From contig NZ_CP071527.1 of NCBI RefSeq assembly GCF_023921225.1, positions 1,002,001-1,066,000 of the forward strand: a stretch of DNA of 64,000 nt, written 5' to 3'. Shown here piece by piece: positions 55,635 to 64,000 of this stretch (its first letter is position 1; each line of letters opens with the position of its first letter). This stretch comes from Legionella lytica. GTDB lineage: Bacteria > Pseudomonadota > Gammaproteobacteria > Legionellales > Legionellaceae. The notes under the pieces were generated by a model, which worked only from the letters and a program-made list of their open reading frames with translations, ran no database searches and had not been told where the DNA came from. Made by a program: the position numbers and the translations under genes.

Positions 55635-57043
55635 TTATCCCATTGCTCATGTTCTTGAATCAGCTGAGCACGCTTTGCGTTCAACTCATTACTTAGGCCT
55701 ATTTGATATGTTTTAGGATGCTCAATGCACTTGTATTCGTCAGGTAATTGCGACAACCGCAAGCTAGAGTATTCTTTGATTTGTTGTAAAGATTTGGTTG
55801 GTATTAATGTTTTACCCTGGCTCATCGCTTTATGAAGTAATGGTTCTTTAGGGTAATTTTGCAGTGAGCTCGATGTTACCTTACCTAATGGTGAATATAA
55901 GGTATCAATGTGTTGCTCTTCCGCTAAAGCGATAACATCAGCTCCTAAAAAAAGCTGTTCATTAGTCATAACACGATAAACCTGCTTTTTATAGGGGATT
56001 GTTATTTTGGCGGTATTTTCTGAAAGCTTAATACGTGGCTTATGATTGGCAACCGCCAATTTATATACCCCATCTAAAGCCGCATCTGGCATACCAACAA
56101 TTAAATTTGAACCCACTCCAAATCCATCAATCGGTGCTTGTTGCTCGCGTAAGGCTTTAATACTGTATTCATTCAATTGATCTGATGCAACAATTTTGAC
56201 ATAGGGCATTCCAGCTTCATCCAGCATATGGCGTGCTTTGTGAGCTAAATAATTCAAATCGCCACTGTCTAAGCGTATTGCCTGCAAACGCTGTCCACGC
56301 TGCGCCATTTCTTTACCTACTAAAATGGCGTTGGGAACTCCACTTTCTAAGGTGTTATAGGTATCAACCAGTAGGGTAGAATGCTCAGGCCAAACTTCAA
56401 CGAAAGCACGAAATGCTGCAAGTTCACTATCGTAGCTTTGAATAAATGAATGCGCCATGGTGCCTGAGACAGGGATTTGATAATCACGGCCAGCACGTAC
56501 ATTGCTGGTGGCATCAAAACCACCAATGATCGCTGCTCGACTGGCATAATAACCACCGGGGCCTTGGGCTCTACGTAAACCGAAATCAATCAACGTGCTG
56601 TTGCCTGAAACGTGTCTTATACGGCTTGCTTTAGTGGCAATAAGTGTCTGAAAATTTAATATATTTAAGAGAATGGTTTCGATTAATTGGGCTTCAATAA
56701 TATTCGCCTCAACGGTAACAATCGGTGCGGTAGGAAATACGAGGTCGCCTTCAGCAACAGCATAAATGTTTCCTGTAAATTGAAAGTTTTTCAGATAATT
56801 CAAAAACTCGGGATGGGCGCCATTTTTTTCTAAAAATTCAATGTCTGCCGCATCAAAGCGAAGATTTTCCAAAATACTTAATAGATCCGCCAAACCAGCA
56901 AAAACGGCATAACCCGAACCAAATGGTAGTTTCCGAAAAAAATAATCAAAAATAGCTTGTTGCTTGTGTTGCCCTTGCAAAAAATAAACTTGAGCCATGG
57001 TCAATTGGTAGAGGTCGGTATAACTTCCCGTAAAATCAAACAT
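55631..57043 (-). CDS. pncB: Nicotinate phosphoribosyltransferase
   Basis: Converts nicotinate and PRPP to nicotinate mononucleotide. 470 residues; YTDLYQLTMAQVYFLQG at the N-terminus, DFGLRRAQGPGGYYASRAAIIGG and the phosphate-binding IRLDSGDL and GFGVGSNLI near residues 240-310. The length fits the longer bacterial class. Coupled to pncA: its product step follows that of PncA. Confidence 0.94.
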   Translation of the reverse strand: MFDFTGSYTDLYQLTMAQVYFLQGQHKQQAIFDYFFRKLPFGSGYAVFAGLADLLSILENLRFDAADIEFLEKNGAHPEFLNYLKNFQFTGNIYAVAEGDLVFPTAPIVTVEANIIEAQLIETILLNILNFQTLIATKASRIRHVSGNSTLIDFGLRRAQGPGGYYASRAAIIGGFDATSNVRAGRDYQIPVSGTMAHSFIQSYDSELAAFRAFVEVWPEHSTLLVDTYNTLESGVPNAILVGKEMAQRGQRLQAIRLDSGDLNYLAHKARHMLDEAGMPYVKIVASDQLNEYSIKALREQQAPIDGFGVGSNLIVGMPDAALDGVYKLAVANHKPRIKLSENTAKITIPYKKQVYRVMTNEQLFLGADVIALAEEQHIDTLYSPLGKVTSSSLQNYPKEPLLHKAMSQGKTLIPTKSLQQIKEYSSLRLSQLPDEYKCIEHPKTYQIGLSNELNAKRAQLIQEHEQWDK

Positions 57044-57167
57044 TTAACTTATACACCCTATGGCTAAAAATTATTTTGCTGTGGATTATAAAAGAGACTT
57101 TGCTGCAAATAATAGCGAAAAAATGCTAATTCATAAAAAAACATTTTAATTTTTTTTTATTTTGCCC

Positions 57168-57195
57168 CTTGAAAGTATATTCAACGTCCCCATAT
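57168..57195 (+). promoter_or_regulatory. Heat-shock sigma-32 promoter for groESL
   Basis: CTTGAAA (57168-57174), a 13-base spacer, and CCCCATAT (57188-57195) match the RpoH consensus at both elements. It lies about 50 bases before the groES start. No CIRCE operator is seen. Confidence 0.88.
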
Positions 57196-57243
57196 GTCTA
57201 TTCAGCGTCATTACAGTTTAATTAAATTCAGGAGATATATGTT

Positions 57244-57534
57244 ATGAAAATTCGTCCTTTACACGATCGCGTAGTAGTTCGTCGTATGGAAGAAGAGCGT
57301 ACCACAGCGGGTGGTATTGTGATTCCAGATAGTGCTACTGAGAAACCAATGCGTGGCGAAATCATTGCTATCGGCGCTGGAAAAGCCTTAGAAAACGGTG
57401 ATGTCCGTGCATTGGCTGTTAAAGTTGGTGACATTGTATTATTCGGAAAATATTCTGGTACTGAAATTAAATTGGATGGTATCGAGTATGTAGTGATGCG
57501 CGAAGACGACATCATGGGTGTAATCGAGAAGTAA
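57244..57534 (+). CDS. groES: Co-chaperonin GroES
   Basis: Cap of the GroEL chamber. 96 residues starting [18 protein letters not shown], with the mobile loop ([18 protein letters not shown]) and C-terminal [12 protein letters not shown] intact. CAGGAG precedes the ATG. Followed by groEL after 28 bases. In Legionella the pair is also called htpA/htpB. Confidence 0.98.
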   Translation: MKIRPLHDRVVVRRMEEERTTAGGIVIPDSATEKPMRGEIIAIGAGKALENGDVRALAVKVGDIVLFGKYSGTEIKLDGIEYVVMREDDIMGVIEK

Positions 57535-57538
57535 TTGA

Positions 57539-59209
<1,671 letters not shown>

Positions 59210-59228
59210 GCTGTCTACTCAAGACCCG

Positions 59229-59258
59229 AAAAAACCCGCCTGATGGCGGGTTTTTTTT
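59229..59258 (+). terminator. Intrinsic terminator of groESL
   Basis: AAAAAACCCGCC and GGCGGGTTTTTT form a 12-bp stem with a TGAT loop followed by further Ts, 20 bases after the groEL stop. Confidence 0.93.
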
Positions 59259-59323
59259 ATCTCCATATGAGCCTGCAATGGCTCTGGTTAATTGTTACAT
59301 GAGGTTTATTTTTAAATTAAATC

Positions 59324-59743
59324 TCAAAATGGAGATAATCCTGTATGAGTTTGTGGTGATGCCATTACTGATTGAATGGATTCTTCATAATAGGCCAATA
59401 AACTAATGGCTGCACCAAGCATCATAGCTGCAATACCTCCCACACTACCCGCTAAAATAAACGAAGTACCAATGCCAACACTAATTAGAAATCCAAGCCC
59501 CATTACCTTTTCCAAAGAGGAGGCAGGGGTTTTATAATCGAGAGCAGCTTTTATAACTCCAACACCTAAACCAACACTGGTTCCAAGCAATGCCCCTAAA
59601 ATTATGGCAACAGGAGCAGCGAAGCCACCCATTGGCCCTGTGCCTACTATACCCCCAGAACAGACTTGCAATGTAGGAATAGCAGTACCAATACCAGCTC
59701 CCATCAAAGAATAAAACCCAATTCGTGCTATAGAATCAAACAT
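59324..59743 (-). CDS. Glycine-rich membrane protein of unknown function
   Basis: 139 residues with about four hydrophobic segments containing many Gly and Ala (GAGIGTAIPTLQ, IILGALLGTSVGLGVGVI, GLGFLISVGIGTSFILAGS, GGIAAMMLGAAISLLAYY). The glycine-zipper style suggests a small integral membrane protein. It follows motB by 73 bases on the same strand but may not belong to the motor. No family recognised. Confidence 0.6.
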   Translation of the reverse strand: MFDSIARIGFYSLMGAGIGTAIPTLQVCSGGIVGTGPMGGFAAPVAIILGALLGTSVGLGVGVIKAALDYKTPASSLEKVMGLGFLISVGIGTSFILAGSVGGIAAMMLGAAISLLAYYEESIQSVMASPQTHTGLSPF

Positions 59744-59816
59744 AAGCCTCTTCCTGAATGAATTATTCTTATTAGGCTACAGATTCATATTGCAATTTAC
59801 AAGCAGCAGCTTACGC

Positions 59817-60716
59817 TTATTTGTTTTTACTTAACTCTTCCGATGCCCCAGGCTTCATCACGATGATACTGATGCGACGGTTCACTGCATTTAACGGGTC
59901 TTTCTTATTGAGTGGAGCTGTTGATGAAAAGCCTGTAACAGACAATACTTTATTTTCATCCATACCCGATTTAACTAAAGCTCTCCGTGCAGCATTCGCT
60001 CTTTGTGTAGACAATTCCCAGTTCGTATAGTCCAGCTCTTCAGGATTATGGTAGGGGTGGGAGTCCGTATACCCTTGAATGGTTACCTTGTTAGGAACCC
60101 CATTGAGTAGTTTAGAAATTTTCAGGAAAACAGGTTCAAAATCAGGATTTAATTTTTCTGAACCTACATTAAACATAGGATGCTTTTGATCGTCAATGAG
60201 TTGAATACGTAAACCATCATGTACGATTTCCATTAACATATGATCCTTTAATCCGCTTAGTGCAGGATCACTTTGAATACTTTGATTAATTTGTGATTTT
60301 AGCTCTTCAAGTTTTTGCGTTTCATTTTGCGATGATTGAATAATTTGGGTACTTTGTTGCTGTTTTGCCAGTTTCGCTGCCGCTTTGTCCGTAGTGGAAA
60401 CAGAACCATTTGTGTCTTCCACTTTTGGTCCACCACCTTTAATGCGAACTTGCTGGTTACCGACGTTTTCACCACCAAAAAAAGATACGCGTAATGGCTG
60501 TTTGAAGTATTCAGAAATACCATCCTTTTGGGCTTTATTTAATGAGGCAATAAGCCACATTAATAAGAAGAAGGCCATCATTGCTGTTACAAAATCAGCA
60601 TAGGCAATTTTCCAGGATCCTCCATGATGACCATGCCCATGCTTTTTTACTTTCTTAATAATAATCGGTGCTGTCTTTTTATCTTTGTTACTATTATTGT
60701 TATTCGATTCACTCAT
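59817..60716 (-). CDS. motB: Flagellar motor stator protein MotB
   Basis: 299 residues: short basic N-terminus with the HGHGHHGG stretch, a single membrane helix (VTAMMAFFLLMWLIASL) headed by the proton-binding Asp41 in YADFV, a plug region, a Gln/Ser/Lys linker and a C-terminal OmpA-like peptidoglycan-binding domain (VTIQGYTDSHPYH to NRRISIIVM). With MotA it forms the stator that drives flagellar rotation. Located 9 bases after motA. Confidence 0.93.
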   Translation of the reverse strand: MSESNNNNSNKDKKTAPIIIKKVKKHGHGHHGGSWKIAYADFVTAMMAFFLLMWLIASLNKAQKDGISEYFKQPLRVSFFGGENVGNQQVRIKGGGPKVEDTNGSVSTTDKAAAKLAKQQQSTQIIQSSQNETQKLEELKSQINQSIQSDPALSGLKDHMLMEIVHDGLRIQLIDDQKHPMFNVGSEKLNPDFEPVFLKISKLLNGVPNKVTIQGYTDSHPYHNPEELDYTNWELSTQRANAARRALVKSGMDENKVLSVTGFSSTAPLNKKDPLNAVNRRISIIVMKPGASEELSKNK

Positions 60717-60725
60717 AATTTTTCT

Positions 60726-61613
60726 CTAGCTTGTTGCTGTACTTGCGGCAGAATCAGTTTGTTTTACATTCTTTATTTCATCACTTAATTGTGAGAAGGA
60801 TGGCCTTTGGGCGGAGAATAGGACCTTACGACCAAACTCAACAGCAATTAACGGTGGGTTGTTATGCAAACTTGCTAAAATTGTCGCTTTAATTGATTGC
60901 AGCATCAGCTGAGTTTGATTGGCTCTTTGTTCCATTGCTGTGGCAATCGGGCCAATAAATCCATAACCTAACAAAATACCTAAGAAAGTTCCTACAAGCG
61001 CATGCGCAATTAGTACTCCTAATTCAGATGGTGGCAGGTTAATTGATTCCATGGTGTGTACAACTCCAAGAACCGCTGCCACGATACCAAAAGCAGGCAT
61101 TGCATCCGCGATTTTAGTAATTGTGTTTGCAGGAATTAACTCTTCAGCATGATGTGATTCAATCTCCATATCCATCAAGGCTTCTAATTGGAAAGGTTGC
61201 AAGTTTGACGTAATAATTAAGCGGAAATAATCACAAATAAATTCAATGATGTGATGCTCATTCATTAATGCTGGATAATTGGTGAAAATAGGGCTGCTTT
61301 CTGGCTCTTCAATATCTGATTCAACAGACATCATTCCTTGCTGGCGAGCTTTATTTAATAAGTTATACAATAATCCTAATAAGCTGATGTAGGTTGCTTT
61401 AGATGTTTTTTCACTGCGAAATACTTTAGGCAGGGCCTTACATAGTGCTTTGAGGACACTCATACTATTACCTACAATAAGGGCTCCTACAGCAGCTCCT
61501 CCAATAATCAGTAATTCTATGGGTTGATATACGGCAGCCAGATGGCCGCCGCCTAATGCAAATCCACCAAAAACACAAACTAAGACCACAACATAACCTA
61601 ATAAAATTAACAT
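60726..61613 (-). CDS. motA: Flagellar motor stator protein MotA
   Basis: 295 residues with four membrane helices (residues about 1-20, 30-50, 170-192, 200-225). The signature IADAMPAFGIVAAVLGVVHTM and the second helix pair (GTFLGILLGYGFIGPIA) are typical of MotA. GGAG precedes the ATG. Forms the proton channel with MotB and sits first in the motAB pair; it is not near other flagellar genes in this window. Confidence 0.94.
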   Translation of the reverse strand: MLILLGYVVVLVCVFGGFALGGGHLAAVYQPIELLIIGGAAVGALIVGNSMSVLKALCKALPKVFRSEKTSKATYISLLGLLYNLLNKARQQGMMSVESDIEEPESSPIFTNYPALMNEHHIIEFICDYFRLIITSNLQPFQLEALMDMEIESHHAEELIPANTITKIADAMPAFGIVAAVLGVVHTMESINLPPSELGVLIAHALVGTFLGILLGYGFIGPIATAMEQRANQTQLMLQSIKATILASLHNNPPLIAVEFGRKVLFSAQRPSFSQLSDEIKNVKQTDSAASTATS

Positions 61614-61675
61614 TTTTATTCCATCTCCACATCACAGCCTTAACTTAAGTTTGGCTTTATCATTTTTATTCTTGC

Positions 61676-62416
61676 TTATTGAGCGAGGTAATCATGCACC
61701 ACTCGTCCATAAGGCAGGGTTAAATCAGTTAATAGATGAACAGCTTTTACAATTCGGCGTACTGGAAGGCTTGCTACAGGAGCTAGAGCATGATGCGCTA
61801 ACTCTAATTGTGCAGGACCTTGCCATGCTCCTTTGACGACAACATCAGACAACATGATTTCGACTAGCTCACAGATTTGTGGGCCGCCATTCACATGCGG
61901 AATAATTTTTAATAAATAAATAGGGGTGTTTAGCGCATCGGCTACTTTTTTTAGATCCAGAGCTTCATATTTATACCCCATGGTTGCCGTTGCAACACGG
62001 CAGGGGCCATAATTAAGCGTCCCTAAAAAAGTATCACTTACGACTTCTAATTTGGGTTGGGCAAGCTTTTTAGGATAACCCCATATTTCACGTCCAGCAG
62101 CAATGGGCGCTAAATCATCCAAATACATGGCGTGAGTATAGCTACCCATTTTTCCTTTATAGCGCACCGGAATTACTTGTCCTGATTCCGTATAATCACC
62201 AAACCCGGTCGAGTCTGGCATGCGAATAAATTCAAATTGAACCAAGGGTTCCACCACCTCTAAAGGCTCAGGAACTATTTCACGGAGTAAATCCATATCT
62301 GTTTCATAGGTTACCGTCAAAAATTCCCTATTAATAAAGCGATATGGGCCACGTGGATATGCTGAACTTGTAAGTGGCATAGCAAATGCTTTTTCTTTAA
62401 CGTCTGATTCTTTCAT
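61676..62416 (-). CDS. adc: Acetoacetate decarboxylase
   Basis: Converts acetoacetate to acetone and CO2. 246 residues from the ATG at 62416, which GAGG precedes; a GTG four codons upstream is less likely. The Schiff-base lysine lies in [16 protein letters not shown] near residue 112, and [18 protein letters not shown] matches the family. It lies 47 bases after the hydroxybutyrate dehydrogenase gene, so the pair would turn 3-hydroxybutyrate into acetone. Confidence 0.9.
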   Translation of the reverse strand: MKESDVKEKAFAMPLTSSAYPRGPYRFINREFLTVTYETDMDLLREIVPEPLEVVEPLVQFEFIRMPDSTGFGDYTESGQVIPVRYKGKMGSYTHAMYLDDLAPIAAGREIWGYPKKLAQPKLEVVSDTFLGTLNYGPCRVATATMGYKYEALDLKKVADALNTPIYLLKIIPHVNGGPQICELVEIMLSDVVVKGAWQGPAQLELAHHALAPVASLPVRRIVKAVHLLTDLTLPYGRVVHDYLAQ

Positions 62417-62463
62417 TTTCGGCCTCACTTAAATAGTTGTATGTGAATACAGCTGTACCTGGG

Positions 62464-63246
62464 TTATTCCATGAACCATCCATGACTAACAACCAGGGAT
62501 TGGCCGGTCAACGCATTCGTGTCAAATGCAGCAAAGAATAAAGCTGTTTGTGCTACGTCATCTATAGTGGTGAATTCCCCATCTACAGTATCTTTTAACA
62601 TGACTTTTTTAATGACGTCTTCTTCGCTAATTCCTAGTTCTTTAGCTTGCTCAGGAATTTGTTTCTCAACTAAAGGAGTACGTACAAAACCAGGACAAAT
62701 CACATTGGCTCTTACATTATGAGCGGCCCCTTCTTTAGCAACCACTTTACATAGGCCAAGTAAGCCATGTTTTGCAGTGACGTAGGGGGCTTTAAGTACG
62801 GATGCTTCTTTGGAATGCACTGAGCCCATGTAAATGATGCTTCCACCATTACCTGCAGCATACATATGTCTAAGCGCGGCCCGGGTCGTTAAAAAGGCAC
62901 CATCTAAGTGAATAGATAATAATTTTTTCCAATCGGAGTAGGGGAGTTCATCAATCGAGTTAATAATTTGAATTCCAGCATTACTTACTAGAACATCAAC
63001 ACTGCCAAAGTGTTCTACTACGGCATCAACCCCTTTATTTACTTCATTTTCATCGGTGACATCCATGGCAACGGCCATTGCTTGTCCACCTTGGGATTTG
63101 ATTTCTTCTGCGGCAAGGTTAGCTTGATCTAAATTAAGATCAGCAATAGCAACTTTTGCTCCTTCTTTTGCGTAAACTAACGCAATTTCCTTACCTATAC
63201 CACTGGCGGCACCTGTGATTATTGCAACCTTATTTTTTAAGCGCAT
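62464..63246 (-). CDS. bdhA: 3-hydroxybutyrate dehydrogenase
   Basis: Short-chain dehydrogenase of 260 residues from the ATG at 63246, with AAGGA 7 bases upstream; 18 further in-frame codons exist. Cofactor motif [13 protein letters not shown] motif VSNAGIQ, catalytic Ser in [10 protein letters not shown] and YxxxK in [12 protein letters not shown]. The C-terminal [10 protein letters not shown] and the [20 protein letters not shown] segment are those of NAD-dependent D-3-hydroxybutyrate dehydrogenases, used in polyhydroxybutyrate breakdown. Confidence 0.92.
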   Translation of the reverse strand: MRLKNKVAIITGAASGIGKEIALVYAKEGAKVAIADLNLDQANLAAEEIKSQGGQAMAVAMDVTDENEVNKGVDAVVEHFGSVDVLVSNAGIQIINSIDELPYSDWKKLLSIHLDGAFLTTRAALRHMYAAGNGGSIIYMGSVHSKEASVLKAPYVTAKHGLLGLCKVVAKEGAAHNVRANVICPGFVRTPLVEKQIPEQAKELGISEEDVIKKVMLKDTVDGEFTTIDDVAQTALFFAAFDTNALTGQSLVVSHGWFME

Positions 63247-63428
63247 GATTACAATCCTTGTAGTGTTTTTCCGGTTAATCTCAAAAATTATTGAGAACAA
63301 TCAAAAAATTAATCTTTTAGAGTATAGCAACGTAAATTTGATATTGCTGTATTTCACTATATTTTTTTTCAGGAACGGGGTAAACCTGGACTGAAGATCC
63401 AGGTTTTTAGGAGTTGTGGTTTATTAGG

Positions 63429-63683
63429 TTAGTAATAATAGCCATGACGATAATAATGTCGATAATAGGCCCGTCGGTCTTGATCTCGGCCAATAGCATT
63501 TCCTACTAAGGCACCAGCACCTGCTCCGATCACAGTTCCTACGGCGCTACCACCAGTTACTGCATAACCTAAACCTGCGCCTGCGGCCCCTCCGACTCCT
63601 GTGCCTATTTCAGTATTGGTACAACCACCCAACATCAGGCTAGCAAGGCTAATTCCACATAATGATGAGATAATTTTATTCAT
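63429..63683 (-). CDS. Glycine-zipper lipoprotein
   Basis: 84 residues from the ATG at 63683, preceded by GGGAG; the open frame runs 22 codons upstream. A lipoprotein signal (SLASLMLGGC) puts Cys17 or thereabouts at the mature N-terminus. The rest is a Gly/Ala zipper (GTGVGGAAGAGLGYAV, VGTVIGAGAGALVGNAIG) followed by a Tyr/His/Arg tail. Similar small YMGG/osmotically induced lipoproteins sit in the outer membrane; function unknown. Confidence 0.82.
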   Translation of the reverse strand: MNKIISSLCGISLASLMLGGCTNTEIGTGVGGAAGAGLGYAVTGGSAVGTVIGAGAGALVGNAIGRDQDRRAYYRHYYRHGYYY

Positions 63684-63909
63684 AGTAGACTCCCTTTTTT
63701 TATTTAGGTATTTTCCTAAGCGATGTTTCACTTTGGAATAAACAACCAATACGATTCTTCATTATCAATATTAGTACAAAAATATCATTATGTGTTGAAT
63801 TGTTGATCACTATTGATTTGTAATTAGCAGTTTTATCATTGGGATTTTACTCTGACCTAGGTTTTCCAGTAGTATTAGATAATTAGAATAATAATAAGAA
63901 GAGGACGCT

Positions 63910-64000
63910 ATGTTCAGAGGAAGTATAGTGGCTTTAGTTACGCCAATGCAGGATGATCAAGTTGATGTAGCCCGATTGCGCGAATTAGTAGAGTTTCATA
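63910..64000 (+). CDS. dapA: 4-hydroxy-tetrahydrodipicolinate synthase, N-terminal part (cut by window end)
   Basis: The first 30 codons read [19 protein letters not shown] and continue to VEFH before the window ends. This is the conserved DapA N-terminus ([10 protein letters not shown]). DapA condenses pyruvate with aspartate semialdehyde, the product of Asd, on the path to lysine and diaminopimelate. AGAGGA precedes the ATG. Confidence 0.9.
   Translation, partial: MFRGSIVALVTPMQDDQVDVARLRELVEFH

Overview
The window is about 64 kb of a gammaproteobacterial chromosome, and the gene content points to the genus Legionella. The evidence is an AnkH-type ankyrin-repeat core effector next to asd/aroC, a legiolysin-type 4-hydroxyphenylpyruvate dioxygenase, a DUF2608-type HAD protein, several long proteins of unknown function with the glutamate-rich low-complexity style of Dot/Icm substrates, and AT-rich codon use. 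The species cannot be fixed from sequence alone.

Layout. 1-2.8 kb: prmB (cut at the left edge), aroC, asd. 3.0-4.8 kb: a small unknown gene abutting the AnkH-like effector gene. 4.9-6.3 kb: a DUF1328 peptide and a zinc alcohol dehydrogenase. 6.4-10.6 kb: rne and the divergent rluC, then a HAD phosphatase. 10.9-11.9 kb: pgsA followed by tRNA-Gly, tRNA-Cys and tRNA-Leu, the same order as in Escherichia coli. 11.83-13.36 kb: a small island between the 3' end of tRNA-Leu and an imperfect copy of that end, holding a LOG-family gene and a truncated regulator. 14.2-16.1 kb: an ABC permease/ATPase pair. 16.1-17.4 kb: a TolB-like propeller and a half-size EamA transporter. 17.6-19.6 kb: a lipoprotein-release permease and lolD. 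19.9-21.9 kb: asnS and a secreted Cys-rich protein. 22.0-26.5 kb: an aromatic/branched amino acid catabolic run (leucine-type dehydrogenase, O-methyltransferase, hpd/lly, fumarylacetoacetase, maleylacetoacetate isomerase). 26.6-29.5 kb: a secreted protein, ugpQ-like and ugpB-like genes without permeases. 29.6-35.4 kb: a DUF2608-type protein, a roughly 1180-residue protein with a Deg-type protease core, and a 330-residue unknown. 35.6-38.0 kb: slt and rpe. 38.2-42.2 kb: unknown proteins, including a 591-residue protein followed by a leucine-rich-repeat protein. 42.3-47.9 kb: amino-acid binding protein, glnE, ohr-like, a small gene and rimO. 48.1-54.7 kb: an unknown 173-residue protein, a large adenylate-forming (PaaK-like) enzyme, dsbD and a cytochrome P450-like protein. 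55.0-57.0 kb: pncA/pncB. 57.2-59.3 kb: groES-groEL behind a clear heat-shock promoter. 59.3-61.6 kb: a small membrane protein, motB and motA. 61.7-63.2 kb: acetoacetate decarboxylase and 3-hydroxybutyrate dehydrogenase. 63.4-64.0 kb: a glycine-zipper lipoprotein and the start of dapA.

Most of the window is core chromosome. The accessory or less explained parts are the tRNA-Leu island, the 29.6-35.4 kb cluster, the 40.0-42.2 kb pair, the 48.1-51.1 kb pair and the P450-like gene. Short palindromic repeats of several families lie in many intergenic spaces, often between convergent genes. I see no CRISPR array, rRNA, transposase or integrase. No clearly new multi-gene system stands out; the strongest candidates for undescribed biology are single large proteins and the repeat/island structures listed in the findings.
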